A stretch of 64,000 bases of DNA, taken from contig JBITNC010000001.1 of NCBI GenBank assembly GCA_050084985.1, positions 74,834,001-74,898,000 of the forward strand, in the 5' to 3' direction. Below, in pieces: positions 1 to 12,100 of this stretch; position 1 is the stretch's first letter, and each line of letters begins with the position of its first letter. Under the pieces are notes generated by a model that worked only from the letters and a program-made list of their open reading frames with translations, was not told the origin of the DNA and did not search any database. The position numbers were made by a program, and so were the translations under genes. The stretch is from Nageia nagi (Eukaryota; Pinophyta).

Positions 1-837
1 TAATTTTGTAAATGGTTTACATTTATCAAAAAGTTGAGCTATAAACCTTCTAATGGCTTGTAACTTGCCCTGTAAACTTTGTAATTATTTTAGATTTGCA
101 GGAGGTGGCATGTCTACTACTGCCTTCACTTTACTAGGATCTATTTCAATTCCTCATCAGGACACAATAAATCCTAATAATTTTTCTGAAGTTACACCAA
201 AAACACATTTTTTTGGATTTAATATTACTTTATGTTCTAATAATCTATCTAAGACTTTAATTAGGTCTTTTCCATGATATACTCGATATTTAGATCTAAC
301 CAACAAATCATCGACATAATCTTCTACTATGTTGTGCATATAATCATGGAATATATAAGTCATAGCCCTTTGATAAGTTGCCCTGGCTTTTTTTAATCCA
401 AAATTCATAACTTTATAACAAAAGGTACCCCAAGGAGTTATAAAAGCCATTTTATGTTGATCTTTAGTAGCTATTTTTATTTTATTATAACCAGAAAACC
501 CATCCGTTAATGATAACATATCATGTCCTGCTATCGAGTCTACCAAACTATCAATGCTAGGTAGAGGGAAATCATCTTTAGGACAAGCTTTGTTAAGATC
601 ATGAAAATCTATGCATATTCTTATTTTTCCACTTGGTTTCTTCATAGGTACCATATTAGATATCCAATCTGAATAATCCATAGGTTGTATAAATTTAGCT
701 TCTAATAATTTTTGAAGTTCTTCTTTTACCATTAATGCTATAGTAGGATGCATTTTACGTAATTTTTGTTTAATAGGTTTAACATCAGGCTTTAATGCTA
801 AATTATGTACTACTAATTTAGGATCTATTCCAGGCAT
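1..837 (-). pseudogene. Ty3 reverse transcriptase fragment
   Basis: This is the RNA-dependent DNA polymerase that copies the element RNA. The frame is open from 837 to 157. It shows the N-terminal HPTIALMVKEELQKLL region, the RT block SGKIRICIDFHDLNKACPKD, LTDGFSGYN (usually LDG, catalytic Asp kept), TPWGTFCYKVMNFGLK, and the active-site YVDD at 318-307. Stops follow near 157, but the frame then continues as recognisable connection-domain sequence (QGKLQAIRRFIAQLF) to the window edge. It is broken and cut off, so RNase H and integrase are not visible. Confidence 0.9.
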
Positions 838-2290
838 GTCTGCATATGACCATGCAAATACCTTTTCTCATTCTTTTAATAAGGTTATGATTTCTTCTTG
901 TTCATTTTTAGTGAGGTTTTCTCCTAATTGAATAATTTTAGGATTTTGAGGATCATTACTAATATTTATTTCTAAGACTTTTTCAGTAAGCATATGCGAC
1001 CCTTCTTCTAATTGATTTGGTACTAGTATCCATCCATTATCGTTAACATTATATTCTTCATCGTATTCTTGAGTTTGTTCATTCGTGCATACTTGATGTT
1101 CATAGGAACCAAATATGTGATCTACGTTTTTGAATTCATGTATCGAAGGATTAGATGATATAGAGAAAAATCAGTGATTACTTTATCTATAGAAGTATTG
1201 GCTATTATTTTGATTAAATTTTGATTTTTGTTAACTTCATCTATTTGTTCATTATTTTGATCTTCAATATCATTCTCTTTTATTGTAACCATATATATCG
1301 ATGGTATATCTGAATATAGACTGATTGATGATTTGATATTTTTATTTATTTTTTCTTATATATCACTTGGTAAGCACGAATGATTCCAAGGTGGCTCAAT
1401 ATTATTAATAAAGAGCATTTTGACACCTTCTAAGACATCCATTTCACTTAATTGTTCTTCTCTTATATCAATAATTTCTTGTATTATGGATTCTTTCTCT
1501 AAAATTTCTTCATTATAATCCAAATTCTCTTCTCCTAATTTTTCTAATTTAGCAAGATTTTTATATTCATTTTGATAACCTAATCCACTTTTATCAGTGG
1601 GATCTTGGTATTGTAATTCAATTATCTCTCATGGACCCTATTCATATCGACCCAATCCTCGTCCTTGTCAATTACATTTGTCAAAATAGTTTAAGATAAA
1701 TGTTCTTGAACATGGCGATAAATAATTCATATCACTATTGAAATTTCCTTCATATGTTTGATTGGGTATTGTTGACACAGGATCCACTATCCCCGCATAG
1801 ATGAACATTGTCTGATTAGGTACTTCTCCTAAAAGCACTATTTGTCCAATTACACTAGGTGATTCAAATAATATTCCCATTTCTTATGCTAAAGGCATAT
1901 TAAATACCACATCATCTACGTCATATTCTCCCATCCCTAAATCCATTAATTTAATTTTTACTATATATACATTGGATGAGTCATTATTAGATGTAGTATT
2001 AACTTGTTTTGATGAAGAAGCTCCATATTTTTCATCTAAAGTTTTAACAACTTTTTCCCAAGTATCTTTATCTTGTATAGCTATATCACCTTTTCCTTTT
2101 ATGACTTCAAATTGATTCATATTTTTATTCATTAATATAGTTGATAAATTAGGAGACGGTAAGGTCACTTTATTTGGATCAAAAATTAAATTACAATGTG
2201 AATAAGGATCTAGATCTTTAAACACACAATGAATTTATCTTTGTAGATGTATTTTAAACATCCATGATAAGTTGATGGAACACATTGCAT
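838..2290 (-). pseudogene. degenerate PR-RT linker of the Ty3 element
   Basis: This stretch joins protease and RT. Two open pieces remain (2225-1884 and 1880-1668), adjacent in one reading direction, then an acidic, Glu- and Ile-rich stretch broken by stops (roughly 1620-1150). A GLGYQ-type glycine motif occurs around 1580 (SGLGYQNEYKNL). I recognise no catalytic domain. Such poorly conserved linkers are usual between retropepsin and RT in Tat-type elements, so a spacer role is inferred from position only. Confidence 0.55.
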
Positions 2291-2665
2291 TTATCTAATC
2301 CATGGATATCCTAAAAGAACGTTGTATTGTATAATGTTTCTTTCAATTATATGTAATAAAGTTTGAACGGTTTTAGCCCCTACTGTAATCAAAAGCACTA
2401 TTGATCCCAAAGTTGAACACACTACATCATTAAATGCCCTAATCTGTAAAGAAGGAGCTAAAATAAGCAAATCTGGTAAATTCAAATTTTTGTATGCAGC
2501 ATCTGAAATTATATTTATAGCTGAACCTTCATCTATCAGAATTCTTTTAAATAATTTCCCATCTACTTTACCAATTATATGTAAAGGTGGATCAAGTCCT
2601 CCTGGTCCATCGTTATTTAATTTTTCAACTATTGAAATAAAATTATCAAGGTTACTAATATCCAC
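2291..2665 (-). pseudogene. retropepsin-like aspartic protease of Ty3 element
   Basis: Residues 41-53 read RILIDEGSAINII, matching the single active-site D-x-G-S of retroviral-type proteases, with the Asp at 2533-2531. The end, YNVLLGYPWIR, matches the conserved LLGRPW(I/L) close of this domain. The protease would process the Gag-Pol polyprotein inside the virus-like particle. The usual residue after the catalytic Asp (T, S or N) is Glu here, which may reflect decay. It lies between gag and the RT linker in the expected order and is flanked by stops on both sides. Confidence 0.8.
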
Positions 2666-4818
2666 TTGAATTTCTTATAGAATTTGATTCATAGCTTCCC
2701 TATAACTCTCAGACTGTTGTAATAATTCAAATAGGGTCATCTTAACTGGAGACATTTTTAATTATCATTGAAGAGCACCTTTTATCGAAACTTTAGGTTG
2801 TTGCAGAGGAGGTATAGGTTGTATATTAATTGGGTTTGGTATCGATTGATTTTTTCATGGGTTATCTTATTTATTCTGATATTGTTGTGCTCTTGTAGCT
2901 ATACCAATCATATGTATTGAATCATCTATAGTCCCTATAAATGGTATATCCTTATTATTCCATGTATATTTCATTTGGTTTGGGATGGTTGCTACATTGT
3001 TAGCCTGATGTGAGGGTAAGGGGTTTTGATATATCCCTAAATTTTGATTTGAAGGCACAATAGGATTATCCACATCTATTTTTTGACTATCTATCAAATC
3101 TTGAATTTTATGTTGTAAAGTTCGACATCTATTTGTATTATGTCCTTTTTGCCTATGATAAGCACAAAATTCATTTTCCTTATACCATTTTCTTCCCTTA
3201 GCATTAGGATTTTCAGGTTTTATATCAGGTAATCTAATCATACCATTATCACATAATTTTTTAAGTATTTCGACTAATGGTTCTGATAATGGGGTAAAAT
3301 TTCTTTTAGGCTTAGGTTCAATATTTTCTTCGATTTTTGAAGCTTGACCAGAATTCTCTATCATAGCTATTTGATTATTTTGTGGTTGTTTAGTACTATT
3401 TTCATATTGATTACCCTTTTTGTATACTTTTTTCTTGAGTTTTAGTTCTCCATCTTGAATTTTTACTCTTTCTATAACTACTACCTGAGCAATAGCTTCT
3501 TCAAAAGTTTTATGTTGTTGAATTTGGAGAACACTGTCTATTGGTCTTAAATAACTTTGACTAAATAATTTAACCAATTCCTCTTATGGTATTGTATAAG
3601 GCATACTAATGAGTATAGCCCGCCATCTTGAGATGTAATCTTGTATAGTTTCATCAAGAAATTGTTGCAATCTTGTAAGATCAGTAATTGAAGATCTTTC
3701 TTTAATATTGATCCTAAAATGTTCAAGAAATTGATTAGCCAATTGTTCGAACGTGTATAAACTATGCATAGGTAAACTATTATACCAAGCCAAAGCTTGG
3801 CCTGCGAGTGTCATAGGAAATATACTTAACATTAATGAGTCATCATTGGCTATCTAATAACTAGAAAATGTAAATTTTCTCAAATGTTCTTTGGGGTCTT
3901 CTCTTCCTTTAAATGACTCTATTTTAGGAAATTCAAACCTATATGGTAATTTCTTTTTTGGAACACTTGAATGAATAGGTTCATTGCAAATATTTTTATA
4001 ATTTAACTTTTGAAGTCCTTGAACATTCATTTCTCAATTTATAAAATCTTTCATAAAGTATTCTAATTCTTTATCGGTTCTATGACCTTGAGTGTGTCTA
4101 TGATATCTTCGAGTATTCGGATCCTTTTCCAAATTGATCTTGAAATTTAAGACTCATAGTCAGAAGGAAACTCTGACGGTGGTGGAGGCAATATTTTAAG
4201 AGGTGAATGATGTTGCGGAATAGGTATTTTAGGAGGTCTTTGGGATATACCTTTTCCATATAAATTATTCGTAGGTATTGATACTTCATTTTTTCCTAAT
4301 TTGAGAGATTTATGAGAAAAAGTTGATCCCTCTTTTCAGATTAAAGAACTAACCTTTCAACCATCTTATAATAGACGAATGACTCTTTCATATTTAACTT
4401 TATAGGGCTCAGTCTTTGGTACCGTTATGGTTTCAGCCTGAGATTTATCCTCGTCCATTTCTAAGTTATCACGCCTATGATTTAGTTTTTCGACATCTCC
4501 TGGTAAACTAGAAGATGTCTTAGGAATAGCCCTATAATTAGCTAGGCAACAATGAATTTCAATTAACTCTTCATCTAACACTTGCATTCTAGCCTTGGTA
4601 ATAGGATCTTCTATACTTTGTCTTTGCAATCTAGATTGATCATAACCCCAATCCCAATCTTTACTTTCATAATGAAATACCCGTGTATCTAATTCATCTA
4701 AAGGAGGTGGCCTCCTAACTGAATACTCTATCAAATCCATATTGTCTGAATCTATTTCTTGTATTTCAAATGGGTGTTCTCACATTTTCTTAGCGTTCAT
4801 ACTTCTAGTTTGAACCAT
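2666..4818 (-). pseudogene. Ty3 (Tat-like) gag, frameshifted
   Basis: Gag forms the particle and binds the element RNA. I place the start at the ATG at 4818-4816 because the reading begins MVQTRSMNAKKM, a common opening of plant Ty3 gags. An Arg- and Glu-rich N-terminal part follows (open 4740-4366), then a Pro-rich patch near 4200. The capsid-like core carries LAGQALAWYNSL (3832-3584), and next come VKLFSQSYLRPIDSVL and a Lys-rich stretch. The nucleic-acid-binding knuckle FCAYHRQKGHNTNRC (C138, H141, H146, C151 of the 3577-2867 frame) follows, then IQDLID. At least four stops or shifts split the frame, so it is not functional. Confidence 0.85.
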
Positions 4819-5536
4819 TTTTTAAATATCATAAATAAGCATCATCAAAAAGAAACTCTATTTTTATCTTTTATATTATATTTTTGAGAAAACAATTTAA
4901 TGCACAAACAACCTATATGCAAACTTACTTTTAGTGATGTGATTATCTTTTTAACTTTTTCACATATTTTTAATGTCTAAGTTAAATGAACGATATGAGT
5001 TGTTCATTTTTAAACTTTTTAATTTTCCTAGTTTGTTTTGACTAGTCAAGTGTTAAACAAGGTAGGTTGGGTAATTCTAAGTAATGTTTACAAGTTTCTA
5101 TAGCTTTTGGCTTGGTTCTAGATGAGTCTCTTTTTTTTTTTTTGACTCCTACCTAAAGGAAAGTTACCTTGGTCATTACCTCCAAGTGTAACTGGCTCTA
5201 TGGCATCAAGTGTGTTATGTTGGTGGTTACAAAGAAGTAAGAATTAACGGTTGGTAGTGACATCCAACCCATTAATGTTCAATTATTCCTTTAAGGCCTT
5301 ATGAAATGCATTTAAATAAGTAAAGTACATTTATGCATACTACCCTCCCAAACATTCATGTCCATTTACTTATCTTATCTTAATGTGATGCAATCAAAGT
5401 TTATTTTAAGTGAATCTTGACCTTAATAAAACCCGTTGTTCTTTTTAATTATAATGCGATTCATTATCCAAACTCTTAATGATGTTCATTAACTCCTTCT
5501 AGCTGTGGAAGTTTTATATGTGATAAATTTCCTCTT

Positions 5537-6181
5537 CTTACTAGTCACATATCTCTTCGACCTCCAATGGAGTGGTAAGAGCAGACTTAGTAAAAAGCCA
5601 TTAAGTGTAGATAAATTAATTAAGTGAGGTTCAGTTACTTCTCCAAGAGTCACATATCCCTTCAACCTCCAATGGAGTGGTAAGGGCAGACATCTTTAAG
5701 AGTGTTAATGTGAAGTATATTTCCAAATAAAATGTGAATAAATTTTACCTCTTTCACTTAAATTATTTCTGATCACTTAGGATCGCTTGAAGCGCAAAAG
5801 TGAGAGCATACTTTGTTAAGTGAAAGTACTTAGTGTATTCAAATCCCTCCAATTTGTTAACCTTTTAATATGATTTACGCTACCCAAAACTCAATTTATT
5901 TTTCTTAAGTTCATTCCTTTTAATGTGATTCATTTACCCCTTTCAATTGTGGAAGTATTATGTGTAGTAAATTACCTCCTCTTACTAGTCACATATCCCT
6001 TCTACCTCCAATGGAGTGGTAAGGGAAAAATTGGTAAGAGGTCATTATGTGTAAGTAAATTAACCAAATTAATGATATTATGAATGTGAAAGAAAAGAAG
6101 AATTAATTACTCCTTCTTATCCGATCTATTCTGGTCACCTTAGATCGCATGAAGCGCAAAGGGAGAGCATAAGTAGACAAG
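5537..6181. repeat. diverged tandem repeats in the leader (~350-360 bp)
   Basis: The phrase TCACATATCYCTTC followed by CCTCCAATGGAGTGGTAAG occurs at about 5545, 5648 and 5991. A second phrase, GATCGCWTGAAGCGCAAA, occurs at about 5782 and 6144. The order phrase 1, phrase 2, phrase 1, phrase 2 gives a unit of about 350-360 bp plus an extra copy of phrase 1. Both phrases are small dyads (CTCC-AAT-GGAG and CGCTT-G-AAGCG). Confidence 0.7.
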
Positions 6182-6417
6182 ATAAAAAGTATTAATGTGT
6201 ACGTACCCTTCACCCAAAACATGAAAATAAATACATAACATTATACATAAAATAAATTAATAAAAAATATGCATTTAATCTTTTCTACCCATTCTTATAT
6301 GCATTCTAGGCAAAGGAATCACATTCAAAAGCATCCTTCCATTTTGACAACATATTATATATTTTATTTTATTTTTTTTAGAAATAACAAAAAGAGATAA
6401 AATGACCTAGAGTATGA

Positions 6418-6560
6418 GTCACCGGTGTTTAGACAGAGGTCGCTGGCATTTATTCTAAGTCACCGGTGTCTGATTCCAATCGTTGGCATTTAGTCTGGAT
6501 TACTTTATAAATCATTGGCATTCCTTTTGAGTCATCAGCATCCAATTACAATCGTTGGCA
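6418..6560. repeat. cluster of short TCACCGGTGT / CGTTGGCATT motifs
   Basis: Seven or so 12-16-bp pieces resembling GTCACCGGTGT or TCGCTGGCATT follow each other over 140 bp with degenerate spacing. They resemble the CGCTGGCGA motifs in the U3 part of the adjacent LTR. Confidence 0.6.
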
Positions 6561-6694
6561 TTTCTATAATAGATTTCCTAAAATGCACAGAATGCAAAAT
6601 TTGAAGTTAGTATATGGAGAAATTCAAATAAACCAGATAACAGAAAGGTAAAATCATTTTAAAACAAAAAACCTCCCTATCAATAATGGAAGGG

Positions 6695-6714
6695 CCCTCC
6701 TTCTAGCACCAGAA
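6695..6714 (-). other. putative primer-binding site
   Basis: Immediately inside the LTR end, the minus strand reads TTCTGGTGCTAGAAGGAGGG. It starts with TGG, as expected for pairing with a tRNA 3' CCA end. I cannot name the tRNA with confidence. Confidence 0.6.
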
Positions 6715-7132
6715 TGTTGCAATGAAAATAAAGTTGGAATGTAGAATAACATGAAATACAAATTATTCTTAAATCTTCACTGAACCTCAAATTATGTGAA
6801 ATAAATAGAAATGCTGTAAATTATAAATTGATATTAATTTTCAGTTCAAACTACAATTTGCCCTTGGAAGGGACTTTTACAAATGCTATTTGCCAAAATG
6901 AAGGTATTAGATCTTCATTATTTTTGATTTGCTTGCTTCTCTCCTTGATATGGACAACCTATAAATCCTACACACATGCAAAAAACAATAACATCAAAGC
7001 ATCTATGTATGACATTTATTGAATTGAAACTAGCATAAAACAATAAAAGGTATGAGCTTACAAGATTTTGGCAACATTACCCTACTTCAAAAATGGGTCA
7101 AGATTCTCCCTTTTTTTCTTTGTATTAGCTTG

Positions 7133-7140
7133 TATTTATA
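7133..7140 (-). promoter_or_regulatory. TATA box in LTR
   Basis: The minus strand reads TATAAATA. It is identical and in the same place in the second LTR copy (59677-59670), which supports a promoter role for this family. Confidence 0.6.
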
Positions 7141-7289
7141 GATTTTGGGTGAGATGTTCCAAGGCTAGTAAGAGGAAGTGAAAAGCCACCGTAGGTTGTA
7201 ACTAACCCCCTCTATCCACATCATCTTGGAAATTTGAAACATTTCAACTTTCTCTCACTGTTTTGGTTTCTTGTTCAGCTGTTACAAAG

Positions 7290-7364
7290 TCATTGGTGAT
7301 TACCATATGAACGCTGGCGATCACCTCAAAACACCAGCGATTGTCTTGGGTCGCTGGCGACTGG
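7290..7364. repeat. CGCTGGCGA motif cluster in U3
   Basis: Four related pieces occur within 75 bp in both orientations: TTGGTGATTACC, ACGCTGGCGATCACC, ACACCAGCGATTG and GTCGCTGGCGACTGG. The cluster is CpG-bearing in an otherwise A+T-rich LTR and lies upstream of the TATA box. The homologous place in the other LTR copy (59826-59900) is partly decayed. Confidence 0.6.
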
Positions 7365-7620
7365 TTTTACAAATTTTGTAATAATATTAAAATGACCGCC
7401 AAATAGCCAATTTTACCTAAAAAGAGTCATGTGACCACCCGTTTTGCATGTACTCAATGGGAGCTATCCAATAATAAGGTTTTTAAATCTATTTTATATT
7501 GTTGCAAAGAGTTATGATTATTTCAATGTTTACTAGTTAAAAAAGGGACATTTTTAGGTGTCGATAGTATGAACTTGAGTAGGATAAGGTCAATCATACT
7601 AATGAGTTTGCTATTTTGAA

Positions 7621-7980
7621 AAATATTCCACTTACAAACATCAAACAATGGACAACAACCTCCTCCTTTCCCACCACCATCCCCAAAGACCAATGTAGGG
7701 TTTAATAACATGGTGAGTAATGAGGATGATTTCCTTTCATATTTAAAAAGACCCCTTACTACTAGAATTCTTGCCAAAATAATCCCTAGGAAAAATAGTG
7801 TCAAATTTACTAAGTTTGATGGTATGCAGGATTTTAGGATGCATGTTCATAAATTTTGTGAAGAATATACTGAATATGTGCATGATTAATATTTGTTGGC
7901 TAATTTACTTTCTTACAATTTTAAGGATGAGGCTCTATAATGGTACTTTCAACTTCCCAAAAGTAACATCAATAAGTATG
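7621..7980 (+). pseudogene. N-terminal half of a second Ty3 gag (plus strand)
   Basis: From 7621 the frame reads QPPPFPPPSPKTNVGF, then FLSYLKRPLTTRILAKII, KFTKFDGMQDFRMHVHKF and FKDEAL*WYFQLPKSNINKY. The last part matches the A-x-x-WY-x-x-L core of plant Ty3 gags. Two in-frame stops (after EYVHD and before WYF) break it. The same gag resumes at 12101 with EDLIHIFLHNYSYN, so a 4120-bp insertion splits it. It faces opposite to the Ty3 element at 1-7566, whose LTR abuts its upstream side. Its start and 5' LTR are not in the window, or were destroyed. Confidence 0.8.
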
Positions 7981-10900
7981 TGTAATGCAACCACTTATTT
8001 CCATCAACCAAAACCCTAAAATTTAGATCTATTTTTTTATTTGGTTTAACACTTGATATTTTAGGAATGAATTAGGTGATCCCACATGATCTTGGTAATG
8101 CTATTAGCTAGTTCAACACTCGCATGGTAAGATTAGTTAAAAACTTGGACAAACCAACCTTGATAAATATTTCTAGTGTTCACTCCTCAACACTCATCCT
8201 ATTGAGAATATGGGTCAAAAGTAATCTCACCATTCTTATTCCACATCCCATGTGCAATAGGATTTCTAGTCATAGTGTAGTGATTTTCTACTCAAGGCCC
8301 ATACCACTCAAGAGATCATACTTTCATTAAGTTAGTATTGCCATCTAATGATAACTCTCCATATCATAGGAGAAAATAATTTATCCTAGGTAAATTTCCA
8401 TATTCATGGGTAGCATTGCTTATGGAATAATTATTATACCCCTATCTGCTAACTACAAATGGTATGACTAATAGTTACCCTCATCCAGTAATAGTAGTTT
8501 TTTCAATTGCTATCCCCACTTGACTCACCTATCAAAAAATATGAGTACTAACTTACTTATAACTATCAACTAGCCCCACCATGTGGTTTGACATCCACAT
8601 AGCCATGACTTGGAGAGCCTAGGATATTAAATAATATTCTTGAATGGTTGTTTAGTCTAATCTATTTGTAAATGTGTTGACAAAAAGAACCACCTATGTC
8701 TTACTAACCATAAACTAATGTTTTCAATAGTGGAATGGTACAAGATAAGTTCTAAGGTTTAACATCATTCATTTTTGTTAAAAGTTTCAATTATAGGCTT
8801 ACTTAGGAAGTCACATGTTTTCTTATTTATCCCAAACACATTGGATCGCATATATGGATCCACTTTTTAAAAGATATCTTAAATACATAAAGTAAAAAGT
8901 TGTGAGAGAAGATCTAGCCACTATTGCTACAAAAGTAATGCAACTCTATGTGGTCCTGATGTAAAGAATATTCCTTTTGTTTGTCATCTAGCAAGATAGG
9001 TTTACTTGGTGAAAGTTCTTTATCATTTTTCTTATGTTCATCCAAAAATGAGTCTTGAATGATTCCATTTATCTCATAGGGTCCCATTGATATACAATTT
9101 GGTCCCAAGAGTCTCTAAAATATCCCAAATGCTCTTAAATTATCTTTTGGAACCCCAATTCTAAATTAAGATTATTTTTTAATCAATCTACTTCTTGTGA
9201 AGTTTTGTTAAAATCATTTACTTCATCAATTTGTATTACCCATTAATCATTTTTATGAAAGAACTACTAATTTTTACATCTAGTAATCCATATAATCAAT
9301 ACTAATTGTAGTATTTGATAACCATAATTAAAAGAAAGCTTATTAAATCACAATACTAATATTTTTCTTAAAATTATATAAATAAAAAGTAATCTATAAT
9401 ATTCATTAATTAATACCTAATATAATCCATCTATGAAAGGTATGAATGAAATTTACTTACATAAACTTTGAAGCTTCCATAATTTATTACAAGTAGAGAT
9501 AATGCATTATACAAAGGTAATTCAAATATAATACAACTCATTTAATCATTAATAGGATCTTTTTGATAAATCATATTATTTGATATTCAATGAATTTGTA
9601 ATTCAAATTTGTTCATATCATATGATTTTGATCATTGTATCAACCATCGAACATCTCCATTAATCTTCATGTAATAAGCATCAAACATCCCTTTGGAGCT
9701 TGGTGGTGAATAAAGTACTAGGAGGCAGGAGAATCAAGACAACCCTTTTAAAATTTGACCAATATGCAAACAAATTTAACTATAGACCTCAAGATAAATT
9801 ATCTCCTTTTCTTTATCAATGTACATTAATCCATTATTTATTTACCCTATAATTAATCCATCTTAAATAATAATGAGGTCTTGAATACTTTAATAATTAA
9901 TTTATATAATTGATACCATATGAATTATTTTACTAAATATTATACCAATATCATAATATTAAAACCATAGTTTATTTAATACAAGATTCTAAAGAGTTCT
10001 TGAAGTATTTATTAAAAATATTAAACATACTTACAACCTCATTAGATACTAATTAGTTTAATTGATAAACTTAGATAATAACATGCAAACATTTTTTTAT
10101 TAATTCATATTTCCCTACTTTCACATGAATTTGATAATATTTTTTTACTAATATGATAAACATCATATTAAGATTTTAATAAATTTCATGTCAAAATAAA
10201 TTTGTTAAATTTTAGTTAAAGGTATAAAGAGAAATATTTTACTAGTCTTTTTAAAATGTCATAATACAATTTAAATGTGAGATTTTCCACCTCTACATCT
10301 AAATAAAAAGAGAATGACAAAATAAAATCCCACTCCTTTACTTTTTAAAGAAAAAGATATGGTACCAACTTTTAAATAAAATAACCACTATGTCTTTTCA
10401 AATGGTACAGTACTTATAACAACAATTAATTCTATGTAACTTTATTAAATATTATGATAAATATTATATTAGAAATTTAAAAAAATTCATGTCAAATAAA
10501 TTTATTAAACTCTTGTTAAAAATATAAAAGAGATATTTGACTAGTCTCTTTAAAATATCATAACATACATAATACAATTTGTATGTGAAATTTTTCAACC
10601 CTACACATAAATAAAAGGGATATAATAAAAGAAAATCCAAATCTTTTACTTTTTAAAGAAAAATATATGATACCAACCTTCAAATAAAATAACCACTATG
10701 TCTCTTCAAATGGTACAACACTTCTAACAATAATTAATTCTATGAAATATTATCAAACATTATGATAAACATCATATTATAAATTTAAATAATTTCATTT
10801 CAAAATAAATTTATTAAACTCTAACTAAAGGCATAAGGAGAAATATTTTACTAGTCTCCTTAAAATATCATAAAATATATAATATAATTTGTATGTAAAA

Positions 10901-12100
10901 TTTTTCACTCCTACATCTAAATCAAGAGAGAATAAGAAAAGAAAATCCCACTTCTTTACTTTTTAAAGAAAAAGACATGCTAACAACCTTTAAATAAAAT
11001 AACCAATATGTCTCTTCAAATGGTTCCACACTTCTAACAATAATTAATTCTATGAAACTTTACCAAATATTATGATAAACATTATATTAAATATCTCAAA
11101 ATAAGACTACTTTAATTAAGAAAAATAATATAAAAGAATGCACATTGACTTAAATAGGGAAGAGAGACTTCTTTTCTTTATGTAATTCTACATCAAGCTT
11201 GAGAATAACAAGAATGAAATAATAAAAGATAGACAAGTAGGTATTTTTCTAATCCTCTACTTCTTTATTTATAGCTAAAGGGGTTCAAGTGTATCCAAAT
11301 GGATATCTTTTCACATCTCTAATATTTTTTGGAGTAGGTTTGCTTAAAGTTGTTGATGATTGAAATATTATTAAATACTTTGAAGCCTTTTTTATAAATT
11401 AAAAAATTAGTGCCAACTATTATCCACATCTAACATAAGAAAATAAAACCAATTAGGGTTATTACTCTATTATTTTTCTACCCATTAAATATCTTGTAAT
11501 ACCAAAAGGAGACCTTAGTCTCTATCTAATAGTTTTTTTACTATTAACCCTATGTGGTAATAATATAAATATTCATATTCAACTTTTACCCCATTATATT
11601 TATGTTTCTAACCTTATATGAATTTCAAATTTAAATAAGGTATATCTCATTTTTCCCTTCATTTCAAAATTTGAATTTCAAAAATACCAAACAAGGGAGA
11701 ACACATCTTTACCTATGATGATCACCTCATCCTATAGAGTAAGGTTAATCCACATATTTTTGCAAACATATTTTCATCAAAAAATTGATAGTAATATCAA
11801 TTCTCCTACATGAATCTACATAATTTATGATGGTCATAATATGTGTCAATGATTCAATGCCAATCATTTCCTCCTCTTATCCTTCTATTCCTATCACCAA
11901 TTCGCTTTTGGTTCATAGGGTCTTTGGGTCGCTTCTCACTCTGTTACCTATGTTAAAACATCTAGAAACCAACATTAATTGTCATAAACAACACATATTC
12001 CTTTATCAAACTTGTAATTCCATAAATTTGTTCAAACATAATCCATTCAAATCCTCGATGGTACTTAAGGTCAAATAGTGTCTTAAGGTGGTTTGTGACA
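7981..12100. mobile_element. 4.1-kb TG...CA insertion inside gag, unclassified
   Basis: The insert starts TGTAATGCAACC and ends GGTTTGTGACA, giving TG...CA termini as in LTR retrotransposons. The flanking gag reads ...AAGTATG before it and ATATGAGG after it, so GTATG/ATATG is a 5-bp target duplication with one mismatch, and removing the insert rejoins gag in sense. No coding domain is recognisable on either strand; the short frames at 8124-8330, 8914-9108 and 11827-12078 look accidental. I saw no repeated LTR at its ends, so it may be a very long solo LTR (minus strand start TGTCACAAACC) or a non-autonomous element. It contains a three-unit 300-bp tandem array. Confidence 0.7.
10153..11071. 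repeat. three tandem units of ~301-310 bp
   Basis: Units begin at ATGATAAACATCATATT (10153), ATGATAAATATTATATT (10454) and ATGATAAACATCATATT (10762), with a fourth start at 11072. Each holds the marker CTTTACTTTTTAAAGAAAAA followed by AAATAAAATAACCA. The units are alike throughout, with small indels. The array is non-coding and lies inside the 4.1-kb insertion. Confidence 0.85.

Larger units (their letters stand above)
4819..6694 (-). other. non-coding leader of the Ty3 element
   Basis: This is the ~1.9-kb stretch between gag and the primer-binding site with no plausible coding sequence on either strand. It contains two diverged units of about 350-360 bp (listed separately) and a cluster of short CGCTGG-like motifs. 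Long untranslated leaders with internal tandem repeats are known in Tat/Ogre-type elements; a packaging role would be inference. Confidence 0.7.
1..7566 (-). mobile_element. Ty3/gypsy (Tat-like) element, 5' part, cut by window edge
   Basis: Read on the minus strand this is a 5' LTR (7566-6715), primer-binding site, long non-coding leader, gag (from 4818), retropepsin (2665-2291), a linker, and reverse transcriptase running off position 1. The order gag-PR-RT, a gag opening MVQTRSM, a CX2HX4HX4C knuckle and the RT motifs point to the non-chromovirus Tat side of Ty3 elements; that lineage call is from memory of the family. Integrase and the 3' LTR would lie left of the window. Stops and frameshifts break it throughout. 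It abuts a plus-strand gag of another element at 7567, so it probably inserted into that element. Confidence 0.85.
6715..7566 (-). repeat. 5' LTR of the minus-strand Ty3 element
   Basis: On the plus strand it runs TGTTGCAATG to GGTGTCGATA; the second copy of this LTR at 59253-60101 ends GGTGTCTACA, so the original outer end was TGTAGACACC. The two copies align over the full ~850 bp. Minus-strand order is U3 with a CGCTGGCGA cluster, TATAAATA at 7140-7133, then R-U5. The primer-binding site lies on its left, which makes it a 5' LTR. Confidence 0.85.
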
